Shown one piece after another: positions 23,651-31,614 of a DNA stretch of 64,000 bases; the stretch's first letter is position 1, and each line of letters begins with the position of its first letter. Source of the stretch: an uncultured Collinsella sp. GTDB taxonomy: Bacteria; Actinomycetota; Coriobacteriia; Coriobacteriales; Coriobacteriaceae. The DNA is taken from positions 1 to 64,000 of the forward strand of contig CABVAC010000002.1 of NCBI GenBank assembly GCA_902496275.1, in the 5' to 3' direction. The notes under the pieces were generated by a model that was not told the DNA's origin, searched no databases, and saw only the letters and a list, made by a program, of their open reading frames with translations. Position numbers and translations under genes: made by a program.

Positions 23651-23807
23651 GGATAGCGCTCCCGCATTGCTGCAGACAGTCCTGCGGGTGTTTCCCGCAG
23701 GCCCACCAGGCTGTTCGTGCCCGAAAAACCCAGTTCGGCGGGTTTCGCCTCCCCGCGGGGTCAAAGCCTGCCGGCTCGCCCGCGGCTCTTCGTGCCCGCG
23801 CCTCTAT
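23651..23807 (-). promoter_or_regulatory. lysine riboswitch (L box) upstream of lysA-dapA
   Basis: On the minus strand, conserved lysine-aptamer landmarks appear in order: GATAGAGGCGCG (L-box GAUAGAGGUGCG), a GC-rich arm, CGCCGAACTGGG (L-box GCCGAAG), CAGCCTGGTGGGCCTGCGGG and a closing GGACTGTCTGC (L-box CUGUCA). The P1 stem GATAG...CGC pairs with GCGCTATC at the 3' end. A downstream ATAGCG close to the lysA start could compete for pairing and hide the ribosome site (GCGAGG), suggesting translational control. The switch should lower lysine synthesis when lysine is plentiful. It lies about 70 nt before the start codon. Confidence 0.72.
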
Positions 23808-23958
23808 CAAGTGGTAACGACCCTACCACGTTGCACTTTACCAAACAAGAGTATTCGTATATAACGTTTAAAAAATGCAGGGATATGCTGGAAACATGTG
23901 TGCCACAATCCTGTATCACAATAAGTTGCAACAGGTGTGCCTCACGAAGGGATTCTCT

Positions 23959-25146
23959 ATGACCGAGCTCCAAGAACTCCGTCGCTATCGCCGCGATCTT
24001 CATCGCATTCCGGAGCTCGATTTCGATCTTCCGCAGACGATCGCCTATATCGAGGGCGTGTTGGCGCCGCTCGCTTGTGAGGTGACCCATCCGTGCCCCA
24101 GCTGCGTCTGCGCTTTCTTCGACGCTGGCGTTGGTGCCGTGCATGCCACGGCGATTCGCGCCGACATGGACGCCCTGCCCATCGCGGAGGCAACGGGCGC
24201 GGCCTTTGCCTCGACGCATCCCGGCAAGATGCACGCCTGCGGGCACGATGGGCACATGGCTATGGCACTTGCTGCGGCAACCTACGTTGACCGTACGATT
24301 CGCGAGCAGCCGGGTGCCATCAAGCGCAACGTGCTCTTTGTGTTCCAGCCTGCCGAGGAGACGACCGGTGGCGCCAAGACGGTTTGTGAGAGTGGGGTGT
24401 TTGAGCGCTACGGGGCGGACCGCATCTTCGGGTTCCACGTATGGCCCGACCTGCCTGCGAACACGTTGGCGAGCTGCTCCGGCCCATTGCTGGCGCGTTC
24501 GAGTGAGACACACATTCATATCCATGGCACGAGCATCCATATCGCTAAGACCTATGGCGTTCCGGTCGAGGAGTCGCACGATGCGGCGCTGGCGGCTGCC
24601 AAGTTCTTGGTTTCCGAGCGCGAGCTCATGGACGAGTTGGGTGTCGACGAGCCCTGCATTGGTAAGTTCGGCCTGCTGCAGGCCGGCACCGTCTGCAATG
24701 CGGTGGCGGGGGAGGCCCATGTTGCCGGCAGCCTACGTGTGTTTACGGACGACATGTTCGACCGCGCGCGCGAGGGCGTGCGCCGCGTGCTGGACGATGC
24801 CTGCGTCGCAACGGGCTGCACATATGACCTCGATTTTGCCGAGGGCTATCCGCCGGTCGATAACGACCCCGAGCTGTTCGCCCACATTGCGCCTGTCTTG
24901 CCCGAGCTGCAACTCGTGGATGAGCCTTTGCTGATTGCCGAGGACTTCGCTTTCTATCAGCGCCATCTGCCAGGCGTGTTCTTCCTCCTGGGTACGGGCG
25001 TGCCGGAGGGACAAGATAATCCGATCGATTCGGATGGCTGCCCCGCCTATGCCACGAGCGCCCTTCACACTGATACCATGCTCTTTGACGAGGAAATCCT
25101 ACTCAAAGGCCTCGATGTCTACAAACGATTGCTTGGCTTGGAGTGA
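23959..25146 (+). CDS. M20D amidohydrolase, probable N-acetyl-diaminopimelate deacetylase
   Basis: A 395-residue metallopeptidase-fold amidohydrolase. HRIPELDFDLPQT (~17-29), the Asp-containing AIRADMDALPI (~72-82), the metal-binding HACGHDGHMAMAL (~96-108), FQPAEETTGGAK (catalytic Glu, ~136-147) and a late AEDFAFYQRHLPGVFFLLG are the M20D set. Related enzymes hydrolyse N-acetyl-DAP, hippurate or IAA-amino acids. Because dapH in the divergent operon makes acetylated intermediates, removal of the acetyl group from N-acetyl-LL-diaminopimelate is the most likely job. AAGGGA precedes the chosen ATG; the longer frame from 23875 lacks a ribosome site. It shares the intergenic region with the riboswitch. 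Confidence 0.82.
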   Translation: MTELQELRRYRRDLHRIPELDFDLPQTIAYIEGVLAPLACEVTHPCPSCVCAFFDAGVGAVHATAIRADMDALPIAEATGAAFASTHPGKMHACGHDGHMAMALAAATYVDRTIREQPGAIKRNVLFVFQPAEETTGGAKTVCESGVFERYGADRIFGFHVWPDLPANTLASCSGPLLARSSETHIHIHGTSIHIAKTYGVPVEESHDAALAAAKFLVSERELMDELGVDEPCIGKFGLLQAGTVCNAVAGEAHVAGSLRVFTDDMFDRAREGVRRVLDDACVATGCTYDLDFAEGYPPVDNDPELFAHIAPVLPELQLVDEPLLIAEDFAFYQRHLPGVFFLLGTGVPEGQDNPIDSDGCPAYATSALHTDTMLFDEEILLKGLDVYKRLLGLE

Positions 25147-25148
25147 CG

Positions 25149-25472
25149 ATGGAACGACGCCGACAGTCTGCCGTATATAGTCCGGGTGGATGCGGATGCG
25201 GTTTGCTGCTGCTTCCGGTCATCGCTGTGAGCATTGGCGTGATGTTTGTGTTTGCTGGGCTGGCTGCGGCGGCACTCGTACTGTTTATCACCGCCATCGG
25301 CGTGACGGTCTGGCTGTGCCGTTCTCGCGAGCGGCGCCGCGCCGACGGTAAGACCAATGTCGGCTGGGTCGTCTTCCTGATCATTGCGTACCTATTGAGC
25401 ATCAGCTACCTGGTGTTCTTTGTCCTAATGATGATCAGTGCCTTTACCGGGAAATCCGTCACGGTGGGTTGA
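25149..25472 (+). CDS. small membrane protein, unknown
   Basis: A 107-residue protein with three hydrophobic helices (residues ~16-35, ~38-57 and ~75-100) and a basic cytoplasmic loop (CRSRERRRADGK). A Gly/Cys-rich GGCGCGLLLLPV starts the first helix, which may be a lipidation or metal site, though no proper lipobox is seen. It starts 3 nt after the M20 stop, with GGAG overlapping that stop, so the two are probably cotranscribed. I do not recognise the family. Confidence 0.65.
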   Translation: MERRRQSAVYSPGGCGCGLLLLPVIAVSIGVMFVFAGLAAAALVLFITAIGVTVWLCRSRERRRADGKTNVGWVVFLIIAYLLSISYLVFFVLMMISAFTGKSVTVG

Positions 25473-25636
25473 TGCGCTGCCAGCAGACGGTCACGCAAAG
25501 TGCGTTTGCTCGGCGTCTGGATAGCTGCATTGGCCGTTTACCGCAACCTTAGCCCTCAGCTAATGAATTCAAGTTCAATCCTTTCTACGATGTGCTGTGT
25601 GCCGGCACGGTAGCCGGATCGTAGGAAGGATGAATA

Positions 25637-26080
25637 ATGGCAAAAGAGGGAAAGAAGCCGATCGGCAAGATTGTCCTAGGCGTCATCGTGGTGCTGGTTA
25701 TCGTCGGTGCCGTGGGTTCTATGGGTGGCAATTCAACCGATTCGTCTGCGAGCGATTCGGCAAAACCTGTCGAGGCGACACAGCAGGCTGAGGAGCAAAA
25801 AGAACCGCAAGAACCGTATACCATTGCTGATGAGGCTGAAGACACCTCCAATCAGTTTGCCTATAAGATCACGGGCACGCTGACCAATAACACGGACAAG
25901 GAAAAGAGCTACATTCAGATTGAGTATGTTCTGTATGATGCCGATGGCAACCAGGTTGGAACGGCTCTTGCAAACACCAATCATCTGAAGGCGGGCGGCT
26001 CCTGGAAGTTCGAGGCGCTGGGTACGGTGTCTCCCGACCAGGTTGCTAGCTGGGAGCGTTCGGACGTAAGCGGTTTCTAG
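25637..26080 (+). CDS. membrane-anchored FxLYD-domain protein
   Basis: A 147-residue protein with an N-terminal signal anchor (KIVLGVIVVLVIVGAVGSMG, ~11-30), a Ser/Glu/Gln-rich spacer (~32-65) and an extracellular beta-sandwich domain of the FxLYD type: FAYKITGTLTNNTDKEKSY, then IQIEYVLYDADGNQVGTALA and AGGSWKFEA. Such domains are common in Gram-positive envelope proteins without a defined activity. A fair ribosome site (AGGAAGG) precedes the ATG. The next gene (XRE-type) starts 32 nt later, so they may share a transcript. Confidence 0.72.
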   Translation: MAKEGKKPIGKIVLGVIVVLVIVGAVGSMGGNSTDSSASDSAKPVEATQQAEEQKEPQEPYTIADEAEDTSNQFAYKITGTLTNNTDKEKSYIQIEYVLYDADGNQVGTALANTNHLKAGGSWKFEALGTVSPDQVASWERSDVSGF

Positions 26081-26112
26081 CATGTTGCATGCACTGGGGG
26101 AGGTGAAGTCGT

Positions 26113-26535
26113 ATGCCCGATAAAAAGCTGACTGAGGAGTTGCTCAATGAGCTTCTCGATGCGCCGAACATCGATGGCTATATCAGGGAGCACGACTTTG
26201 CCGCCCCGTCGCTTTCGGACTACCTGAAGCAGCTGCTGCAGGAAAAGGGCTTGGAGCGCTCGCGCGTGGTTCGTATGGCCGATCTCAATGAGACCTTTGG
26301 CTATCAGATCTTTACCGGTGCGCGTCACCCGAGTCGCAATAAGGTGCTGCAGATTGCCTTTGCGATGGCGCTGACGCTCAAGGAGACCAACCGTGCGCTG
26401 ACGGCTGCCGGGGTAAGCGTCCTTAACTGCAAGGATCGCCGTGATGCGATTATCATCTTTTGCATCGATCGCGGGTGTAGCCTCCAAAAGGTTAACGAGG
26501 AGCTGTATCGCTTTGGTGAGGAGACGGTGAGTTAG
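26113..26535 (+). CDS. XRE-like helix-turn-helix regulator
   Basis: A 140-residue protein with a central lambda-repressor-like HTH: LSDYLKQLLQEKGLERSRVV, then RMADLNETFGYQIFTGARHP and SRNKVLQIAFAMALTLKETN (~37-97), where the second and third helices make the DNA-binding unit. The C-terminus (KDRRDAIIIFCIDRGCSLQK) may serve oligomerisation or signal input. GGGGGAGGTG precedes the ATG. The Ser/Thr kinase gene starts about 100 nt downstream on the same strand; XRE/kinase neighbours suggest that phosphorylation modulates the regulator. This is inferred from position only. Confidence 0.75.
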   Translation: MPDKKLTEELLNELLDAPNIDGYIREHDFAAPSLSDYLKQLLQEKGLERSRVVRMADLNETFGYQIFTGARHPSRNKVLQIAFAMALTLKETNRALTAAGVSVLNCKDRRDAIIIFCIDRGCSLQKVNEELYRFGEETVS

Positions 26536-26633
26536 CGGCTGATATCTGAGCCGGCGGGGCTGCCGAACAACGATGCAAGCGAACGGGGCGCGGATGCCAT
26601 GGGGTGTCTGCGCCCTACGCTATGATGGAGGCT

Positions 26634-28013
26634 ATGGATACTCAGACCACAACATATTCCGATGACGAGCTGACCGCAGCGCTTGCCGAGCACCTGGCGT
26701 CGCTCGGTCGCGACGACAGCTATCGCGTGGAGCGTGTACTTAAGCGCTCGTCCGTTGAAACAACCGAGCTCGTGTACTTTGAAGGAACCGGCGGTGGTTC
26801 GCTCGGCCCCTTTGTCCGTAAACGCATCGATGCTTCGGCTCAAATCGGCGGGGCATACGAGCGTCTGTTTGCCTCTCAGCGGGCAGGCAGGCGTTTTGAG
26901 CACCTGCCCAGAATCGTCGATTGTCGTCGTGTGGGCGACGAGCTCAACGTGGTTATGGAATACATCGAAGGGGAGACGCTCGGGGCGCTGGTGGACCGTC
27001 TGGGAGCCACCCCCGATTATGCACGTGAATTGTATCCTGCCCTATGCGATGCCGTGGGCGAGCTCCACGCCGGTTTTGCAATGGCGGGGGAGACGTCGGC
27101 GCCGGTGATCCATCGCGACCTCAAGCCGTCGAATATCATCGTGACGGGTGCCAACTATACGTCTGATGACGGCCTGACGTTTTCGTCGCTGGTGATTATC
27201 GACTTGGGGATTGCGCGCGTATGGCGCGATGGTGCCGATGCCGACACCGTCAAGTTTGGCACGCGGCCCTATGCGCCGCCCGAGCAGTATGGGTTTGGGC
27301 AGACGAGCGTGCGCAGCGACGTCTACGCACTTGGCGCCCTGTTGTTCTTCTGCTTGACGGGAGTCGACCCTAAACCAGGGCTCGACATGCGCGAGCAATG
27401 CGAGGCGCGTGGCATTCCCACTCCACTTGCCGATGCCGTCTGCATGTCGATGGCGCTCGACCCGGCCAAGCGTTTTGCGAGTGCGGAGGCATTGGGACGG
27501 GCGACGCGCGCGGCATACGATCTGAGCCGCCCCGTGCGGCCTCCTGCGCCTGCGCCTGTCCGTACTCCGGCCTCGGAGACGGTGTTGATGCTCCAAGGGC
27601 TCCAGAACCCCGCAGGGCTTCCTAGGCCTGCCGCCTCCGCTGCATGCGGTCTGCTCTCTCGCGTTCCGGAGTCTCTGGGGCGCATTTGGAATACGCTTGT
27701 CTGCTTCTCCCTACTTGTGTTCTTTGCCGGAAGTCACTTTGCCGTCTTTCACCCCACGGGAGCAAACCAAAGCTACCCGACGTGGTTTCTCATAATCGAG
27801 TATTTTTTCTTTGTTGATGGCCTTATGGTGCTTATGCATTTTGTGCTGCTCGATAAGCGCCGTCTTCGTCGGCGATTCGCACTGCTCGACAGCTATCGCG
27901 GCAAGAAACTCGCGAAACTCTGGCTCAAGGCATTGGGTGTGCTGCTCCTATGCATGATCGTCATAGTCGCGGTTGCCAATGCGACCGGCGTCGTCGATAC
28001 CTCCGCTACCTAA
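26634..28013 (+). CDS. membrane-associated Hanks-type Ser/Thr protein kinase
   Basis: A 459-residue kinase. Kinase motifs in order: VVMEYIEGETL (hinge, ~104), catalytic loop IHRDLKPSNII (~160), a DLGIAR Mg-binding motif (Gly in place of the usual Phe, ~190), TVKFGTRPYAPPEQYGFG (P+1 region, ~205) and SDVYALGALLFFCLTG (~228). A Pro/Ala-rich linker (~305-345) leads to two or three membrane helices (~355-375, ~385-405, ~435-455). There are no PASTA repeats, unlike the wall-sensing PrkC/PknB type. The glycine-rich loop is poorly conserved. The ATG at 26634 follows GGAG. Likely partner: the XRE protein upstream. Strong terminator at 28018. Confidence 0.85.
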   Translation: MDTQTTTYSDDELTAALAEHLASLGRDDSYRVERVLKRSSVETTELVYFEGTGGGSLGPFVRKRIDASAQIGGAYERLFASQRAGRRFEHLPRIVDCRRVGDELNVVMEYIEGETLGALVDRLGATPDYARELYPALCDAVGELHAGFAMAGETSAPVIHRDLKPSNIIVTGANYTSDDGLTFSSLVIIDLGIARVWRDGADADTVKFGTRPYAPPEQYGFGQTSVRSDVYALGALLFFCLTGVDPKPGLDMREQCEARGIPTPLADAVCMSMALDPAKRFASAEALGRATRAAYDLSRPVRPPAPAPVRTPASETVLMLQGLQNPAGLPRPAASAACGLLSRVPESLGRIWNTLVCFSLLVFFAGSHFAVFHPTGANQSYPTWFLIIEYFFFVDGLMVLMHFVLLDKRRLRRRFALLDSYRGKKLAKLWLKALGVLLLCMIVIVAVANATGVVDTSAT

Positions 28014-28017
28014 AAGA

Positions 28018-28040
28018 AAAGGGCCCCATTGGGGCCCTTT
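28018..28040. terminator. bidirectional terminator
   Basis: AAAGGGCCCC-ATT-GGGGCCCTTT, a 10-bp perfect stem between convergent genes, with A and T runs on either side. Confidence 0.85.
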
Positions 28041-28050
28041 GCAGTTGCGC

Positions 28051-29184
28051 TTAGATGCGGTTCATCTGAGCGGCGACTTTGTTGTACCAGTCCTGCCACG
28101 TGGGCGGGCAGTACTTTTTGGCCGCTGCCGGGGTAAGGGTGGAGCCGTAGTTGGCGCCCAGATAGGCAACGTGAGCGGAGATGCCCTCGCTCCAGCTGCC
28201 AAAGCTGCGCCAACCGCCGCCACGGGCACTCCAGCCCCAGGCGTTGTAAGAATTGGCGCAATAAGCACCCTTGGTGCTCTCGATGCAGGCGATGGCGGGG
28301 GACCAACGGGGGTCGACACCGGTATTCCAAGCGGCGACGGCAAAGTTATAGCCCTGGCCTGCCATGGGGGAGCCGGCGAGATAATTGTCGATGCGGCTCG
28401 TCCACTCATTGATGAACGAATCGTAATCGGAGCTACCGGTATTGGCGTTGTTCACCGTGGTGTCGATGGTGGTGTTGGTGTTGGTGGCCTGGCTGCTGGA
28501 ATTGCTGCCGCTTACGCCCTCGCCCGAGAGCTTCTCGGCGGCGGCGGCCTTATCGGCCTCAAGCTTGGCAAGCTCGGCGGCATTTTCCTGCTCGGCTTTT
28601 GCCTGCGCCTCGCTGCGGAGCTGCTGGGCCTGAGCCAACGCATCCTCGGCGTTTTTCTGCTCTGCCTCAAGCTGAGACTTGGCCTGCTGGAGCTCAGCCT
28701 TGTTCTGCTCGAGTTCGGTTTGCATGTTATTGAGCTGTTCGATCTCGTCGACGCTCGAGCTCGTGATCTGGTTGGTGTATTTGCAGGTCGTGATGAACTC
28801 ACCCAGGCTCTGCGCGTTGACCAGGAAGCTCACGATGGGGTTGGTGCCCTTCTGATACTTGTACAGATCGCGCATGGCGGAGCTTGCCTTGGCCTGCTGC
28901 TCGGGAAGCTTAGCCTCGATTTCCTCGATGCTTGCCTCATTGGAGTCAATCTGCTTTTGCAGGTCATCGAGTTTGGTGCGGGCGTCGTTGTAGGCGCTCG
29001 TGGCGGCTTCGATCTTCTGCTGCGCTGCGGAAAGCTGGTCCTGCGTTGCCTGCGAGGCGGCATACGCCGCAACGGGGGAGAGCATCGGCGTGGCCGTCAG
29101 CGCAACGGCGAGCGCGGCGCTCGTGATGATACGAGCCGGCTTCGACGCAATGAGCGCTGCGGCGCGATGATTCGAATGCTGCAT
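28051..29184 (-). CDS. secreted coiled-coil peptidoglycan-associated protein (PcsB-like N-terminus)
   Basis: A 377-residue exported protein. A signal peptide (ARIITSAALAVALTATPMLS then an AYAA cleavage region, ~16-42) is followed by long heptad-repeat coiled coils (~45-125 and ~150-215, Gln/Glu/Ala-rich) as in PcsB/CwlO-type hydrolase regulators. A Ser/Asn/Thr linker leads to a C-terminal ~125-residue globular domain (NFAVAAWNTGVDPRWSPAIA, then IESTKGAYCANSYNAWGWSA) resembling a lysozyme-like or LysM-less transglycosylase fold, with Glu in CIESTKG a possible catalytic acid. It probably works in cell-wall remodelling. The ATG at 29184 follows AGAGGGA. A MerR/SoxR-like palindrome lies 60-110 nt upstream. 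Confidence 0.75.
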   Translation of the reverse strand: MQHSNHRAAALIASKPARIITSAALAVALTATPMLSPVAAYAASQATQDQLSAAQQKIEAATSAYNDARTKLDDLQKQIDSNEASIEEIEAKLPEQQAKASSAMRDLYKYQKGTNPIVSFLVNAQSLGEFITTCKYTNQITSSSVDEIEQLNNMQTELEQNKAELQQAKSQLEAEQKNAEDALAQAQQLRSEAQAKAEQENAAELAKLEADKAAAAEKLSGEGVSGSNSSSQATNTNTTIDTTVNNANTGSSDYDSFINEWTSRIDNYLAGSPMAGQGYNFAVAAWNTGVDPRWSPAIACIESTKGAYCANSYNAWGWSARGGGWRSFGSWSEGISAHVAYLGANYGSTLTPAAAKKYCPPTWQDWYNKVAAQMNRI

Positions 29185-29245
29185 CCAGTCCCTCTGCAAT
29201 CAATCGTAGGTTATGGTTCGAACGGTATTCTACTACTGCTTTCGA

Positions 29246-29293
29246 CCTCAACTTGAACCTTAAAGGTTCCAAAGGGTCAAGTTGAACTTGAGG
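29246..29293. promoter_or_regulatory. MerR/SoxR-like palindromic operator
   Basis: GGTCAAGTTGAACTTGAGG (29275-29293) differs from the SoxR-type box CCTCAAGTTAACTTGAGG by an extra G and the left two bases. It is preceded by GAACCTTAAAGGTTC (29255-29269), another palindrome, and CCTCAACTTGAAC (29246-29258). No MerR-family gene is nearby. Probably controls the minus-strand gene at 28051-29184. Confidence 0.4.
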
Positions 29294-29418
29294 CTTTGGC
29301 TTTGACCTGCAGTTATGATGAATTGTTGAGAAACCATAGAGTTCAACTTTAACGTTACAGAACCCTGTTTGAGAGGAGTTTTGGGATGTAAAAGCTATCT
29401 CAACATGGGGTTTTACAA

Positions 29419-30051
29419 CTACAGCGTGCCCTCCTGACGAGCCTGCTCAATCTCTTCGAGGGCCTCGGCAGGGGTGAACGAACAGGTGCCGTCGCCGAGC
29501 TTGACCACCTGGATGTCGTCGCCGATATGGACCTCTCCGCCCTTTAGTACCACGCCAAAAACGCCCTCGTGGGGAAAGATGCAGTCGCCGGCGAGATAGT
29601 AGATGGCACAGCGTGTGTGGCAGACCTTGCCGATTTGGCTGATTTCGACAAGCACCTCGCTGCCAAGCTTGAGCTGCGTGCCCATGGGGAGCGAGAGTAG
29701 ATTGATGCCTTGCGTGGTGAAGTTCTCCCCAAAGTCACCCTTGCGCACATCGAGTCCGCGGGCCTGCGCCGTCTGGATGGACTCTGCGGCCAAAAAGGAA
29801 ACCTGACGGTGCCGATGCCCGGCGTGTGCGTCGGAGGCGAGGCCAAATTGTTCTATAACGGTGTCGTGTCCATCCGCGACGGGCGACTTGCGTGTGCCCT
29901 TGTGCGCCGACGTGTTGATTGAGACGATGCGGGCGGGCCTGTCGTAGGCATCGTTTGCCGTGCGTAGGGGAACGGCCGTTTGTGCGCGTTCCGCCAGCTC
30001 GCGCTTCGTGGCATTGAGGATAGGATTATCGGTCGGATGGTCTTGGGACAC
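29419..30051 (-). CDS. MOSC domain protein
   Basis: A 210-residue protein that is mainly one MOSC domain, the C-terminal sulfur-carrier module of molybdenum cofactor sulfurases. RIVSINTSAHKGTRK opens the fold; HRHRQVSFLAAESI, then RGLDVRKGDFGENFTTQGIN and the conserved Cys in GKVCHTRCAIYYLAG follow. Stand-alone bacterial MOSC proteins act in molybdenum or tungsten cofactor maturation or N-hydroxylated compound reduction (YiiM/YcbX type). The N-terminal ~35 residues are extra. No molybdopterin gene is visible nearby. It is transcribed divergently from the ATP-grasp gene. Confidence 0.85.
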   Translation of the reverse strand: MSQDHPTDNPILNATKRELAERAQTAVPLRTANDAYDRPARIVSINTSAHKGTRKSPVADGHDTVIEQFGLASDAHAGHRHRQVSFLAAESIQTAQARGLDVRKGDFGENFTTQGINLLSLPMGTQLKLGSEVLVEISQIGKVCHTRCAIYYLAGDCIFPHEGVFGVVLKGGEVHIGDDIQVVKLGDGTCSFTPAEALEEIEQARQEGTL

Positions 30052-30273
30052 GTGCGCGCCTTTCGTTCGAGGATGTCAATACGCTGAATCCTACAACAAT
30101 GGTAGGTTCATTGCCCATTGTCATACAACGGTGAGCGCCGTCTTCGTGCTGGACGATTGCGTCGATTGCCATAGATACGGTGGAGCTTTGGGCGCCGGCG
30201 GCTTGGCACGCTAGAATAAATCAGTTGCGCAAAGACCGCCCGTTGTGTGGGCAGTTCATGATAGGAAGTTTCC

Positions 30274-31530
30274 ATGGCATTGCAGTTTACAGAGCGCGAG
30301 TTCATTCCCGTGCTGCTCGGTGGCGACATCAACGCCTATTCGGTGGCGCGCGCCTTCTACGAGGAGTACCAGGTCAAGAGCCTGGTCTTTGGCAAGTACC
30401 AGACGGGTCCCGCGTACCGCAGCCAGATTATCGACTACACGCCCAACGTGGATATCGATACCATGCCCGTGATGCTCAGGACCGTCAACGGCATTGCCCA
30501 AGCGCATGCCGATAAGACGATTGTCCTTGTGGGCTGTGGCGATAACTATGTTGCCCTCGTGGCTCAGGCCAAGGATGCCCATGAGTTGGCGGATAACATC
30601 GTCGCGCCTTACGCTCCCTATAGCATGCTTGAGCAGTGTCAGAAGAAGGAGATCTTCTACGAGCTGTGCGAGAAGCATGGCGTGCCCTATCCGCATACCT
30701 TTACCTTCACCATGGCGATGCTGAACGCCCAAGGCGAGGCGCCTGCCGAAGTGCTCGACCAGATCGATTTTCCCTACCCGATGATTCTGAAGCCTTCTGA
30801 CGGCATCATGTGGTGGCAGCACGAGTTCGAGGGCCAGAAAAAGGCCTATGAGATTGCCGACCGTGCCGAGCTGGAACAGGTCATTCGCGACTCGTATGCC
30901 AGCGGCTACACCGACGACCTGATCTTGCAGGATCGCGTGCCCGGCAATGACGAGTACATGCGCGTGCTCACCAGTTATTCCGACCGCAACGGCAAGGTGC
31001 GCATGATGTGCCTGGGTCACGTGCTGCTCGAGGAGCATCAGCCTCACGGTGTCGGCAACCACGCCTGTATCATCACCGAGCCCAATGACGAGCTCATGGG
31101 CGGCGTGCGCAAGTTGCTCGAGGACCTTCACTTTGTGGGCTATTCCAACTTTGACGTTAAGTACGACGAGCGCGACGGCTCGTTTAAGTTCTTCGATTTC
31201 AACACGCGCCAAGGTCGCAGCAACTACTACGTCACTAACAGCGGCTTTAACGTTGCCAAGTATGTGGTGGACGAGTATGTGTTCAACCGCCCGTTTGAGC
31301 CGGAGTTTGTGACGGCGCAGGACGAGGCGCTGTGGATGGTCGTCCCCATGGGCGTCGTCGACAAGTACGTCAAGGATCCCGAGCTGCGCGCTAAGGTGCA
31401 TCGCCTGGACAAGGAAGGCAAGGGCGCCGACCCTTCGTTTATGAAGGGCGACTTTGTCTTTAACCGCTGGCTGCGCATGTGGCACACCAAGCTGCGCCAC
31501 TTTAAGCTGTTCAAGACGTATTACAAGTAG
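30274..31530 (+). CDS. ATP-grasp carboxylate-amine ligase, D-aspartate ligase-like
   Basis: A 418-residue ATP-grasp enzyme. N-terminal domain: FIPVLLGGDINAYSVARAFY; ATP-grasp core: FPYPMILKPSDGIMWWQHEF (ATP lysine ~170), DDLILQDRVPGNDEYMRVLT (~210-230) and FFDFNTRQGRSNYY (metal-binding Glu replaced by the DFN motif; ~310). The architecture resembles D-aspartate ligase (AslA), which joins beta-carboxylates of D-Asp to the peptidoglycan stem lysine. An aspartate/glutamate racemase starts 85 nt downstream on the same strand, which could supply the D-amino acid; the pair therefore suggests a D-amino-acid wall cross-bridge. Other ATP-grasp ligases remain possible. Confidence 0.72.
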   Translation: MALQFTEREFIPVLLGGDINAYSVARAFYEEYQVKSLVFGKYQTGPAYRSQIIDYTPNVDIDTMPVMLRTVNGIAQAHADKTIVLVGCGDNYVALVAQAKDAHELADNIVAPYAPYSMLEQCQKKEIFYELCEKHGVPYPHTFTFTMAMLNAQGEAPAEVLDQIDFPYPMILKPSDGIMWWQHEFEGQKKAYEIADRAELEQVIRDSYASGYTDDLILQDRVPGNDEYMRVLTSYSDRNGKVRMMCLGHVLLEEHQPHGVGNHACIITEPNDELMGGVRKLLEDLHFVGYSNFDVKYDERDGSFKFFDFNTRQGRSNYYVTNSGFNVAKYVVDEYVFNRPFEPEFVTAQDEALWMVVPMGVVDKYVKDPELRAKVHRLDKEGKGADPSFMKGDFVFNRWLRMWHTKLRHFKLFKTYYK

Positions 31531-31614
31531 ATGAGTGCGGCGCCCGTCCGGTTTACATCGGGCGGGCGCGGGTATGATACGCGCAATTGCGCAAGCGTCA
31601 CCAAGGAGGCGGCG

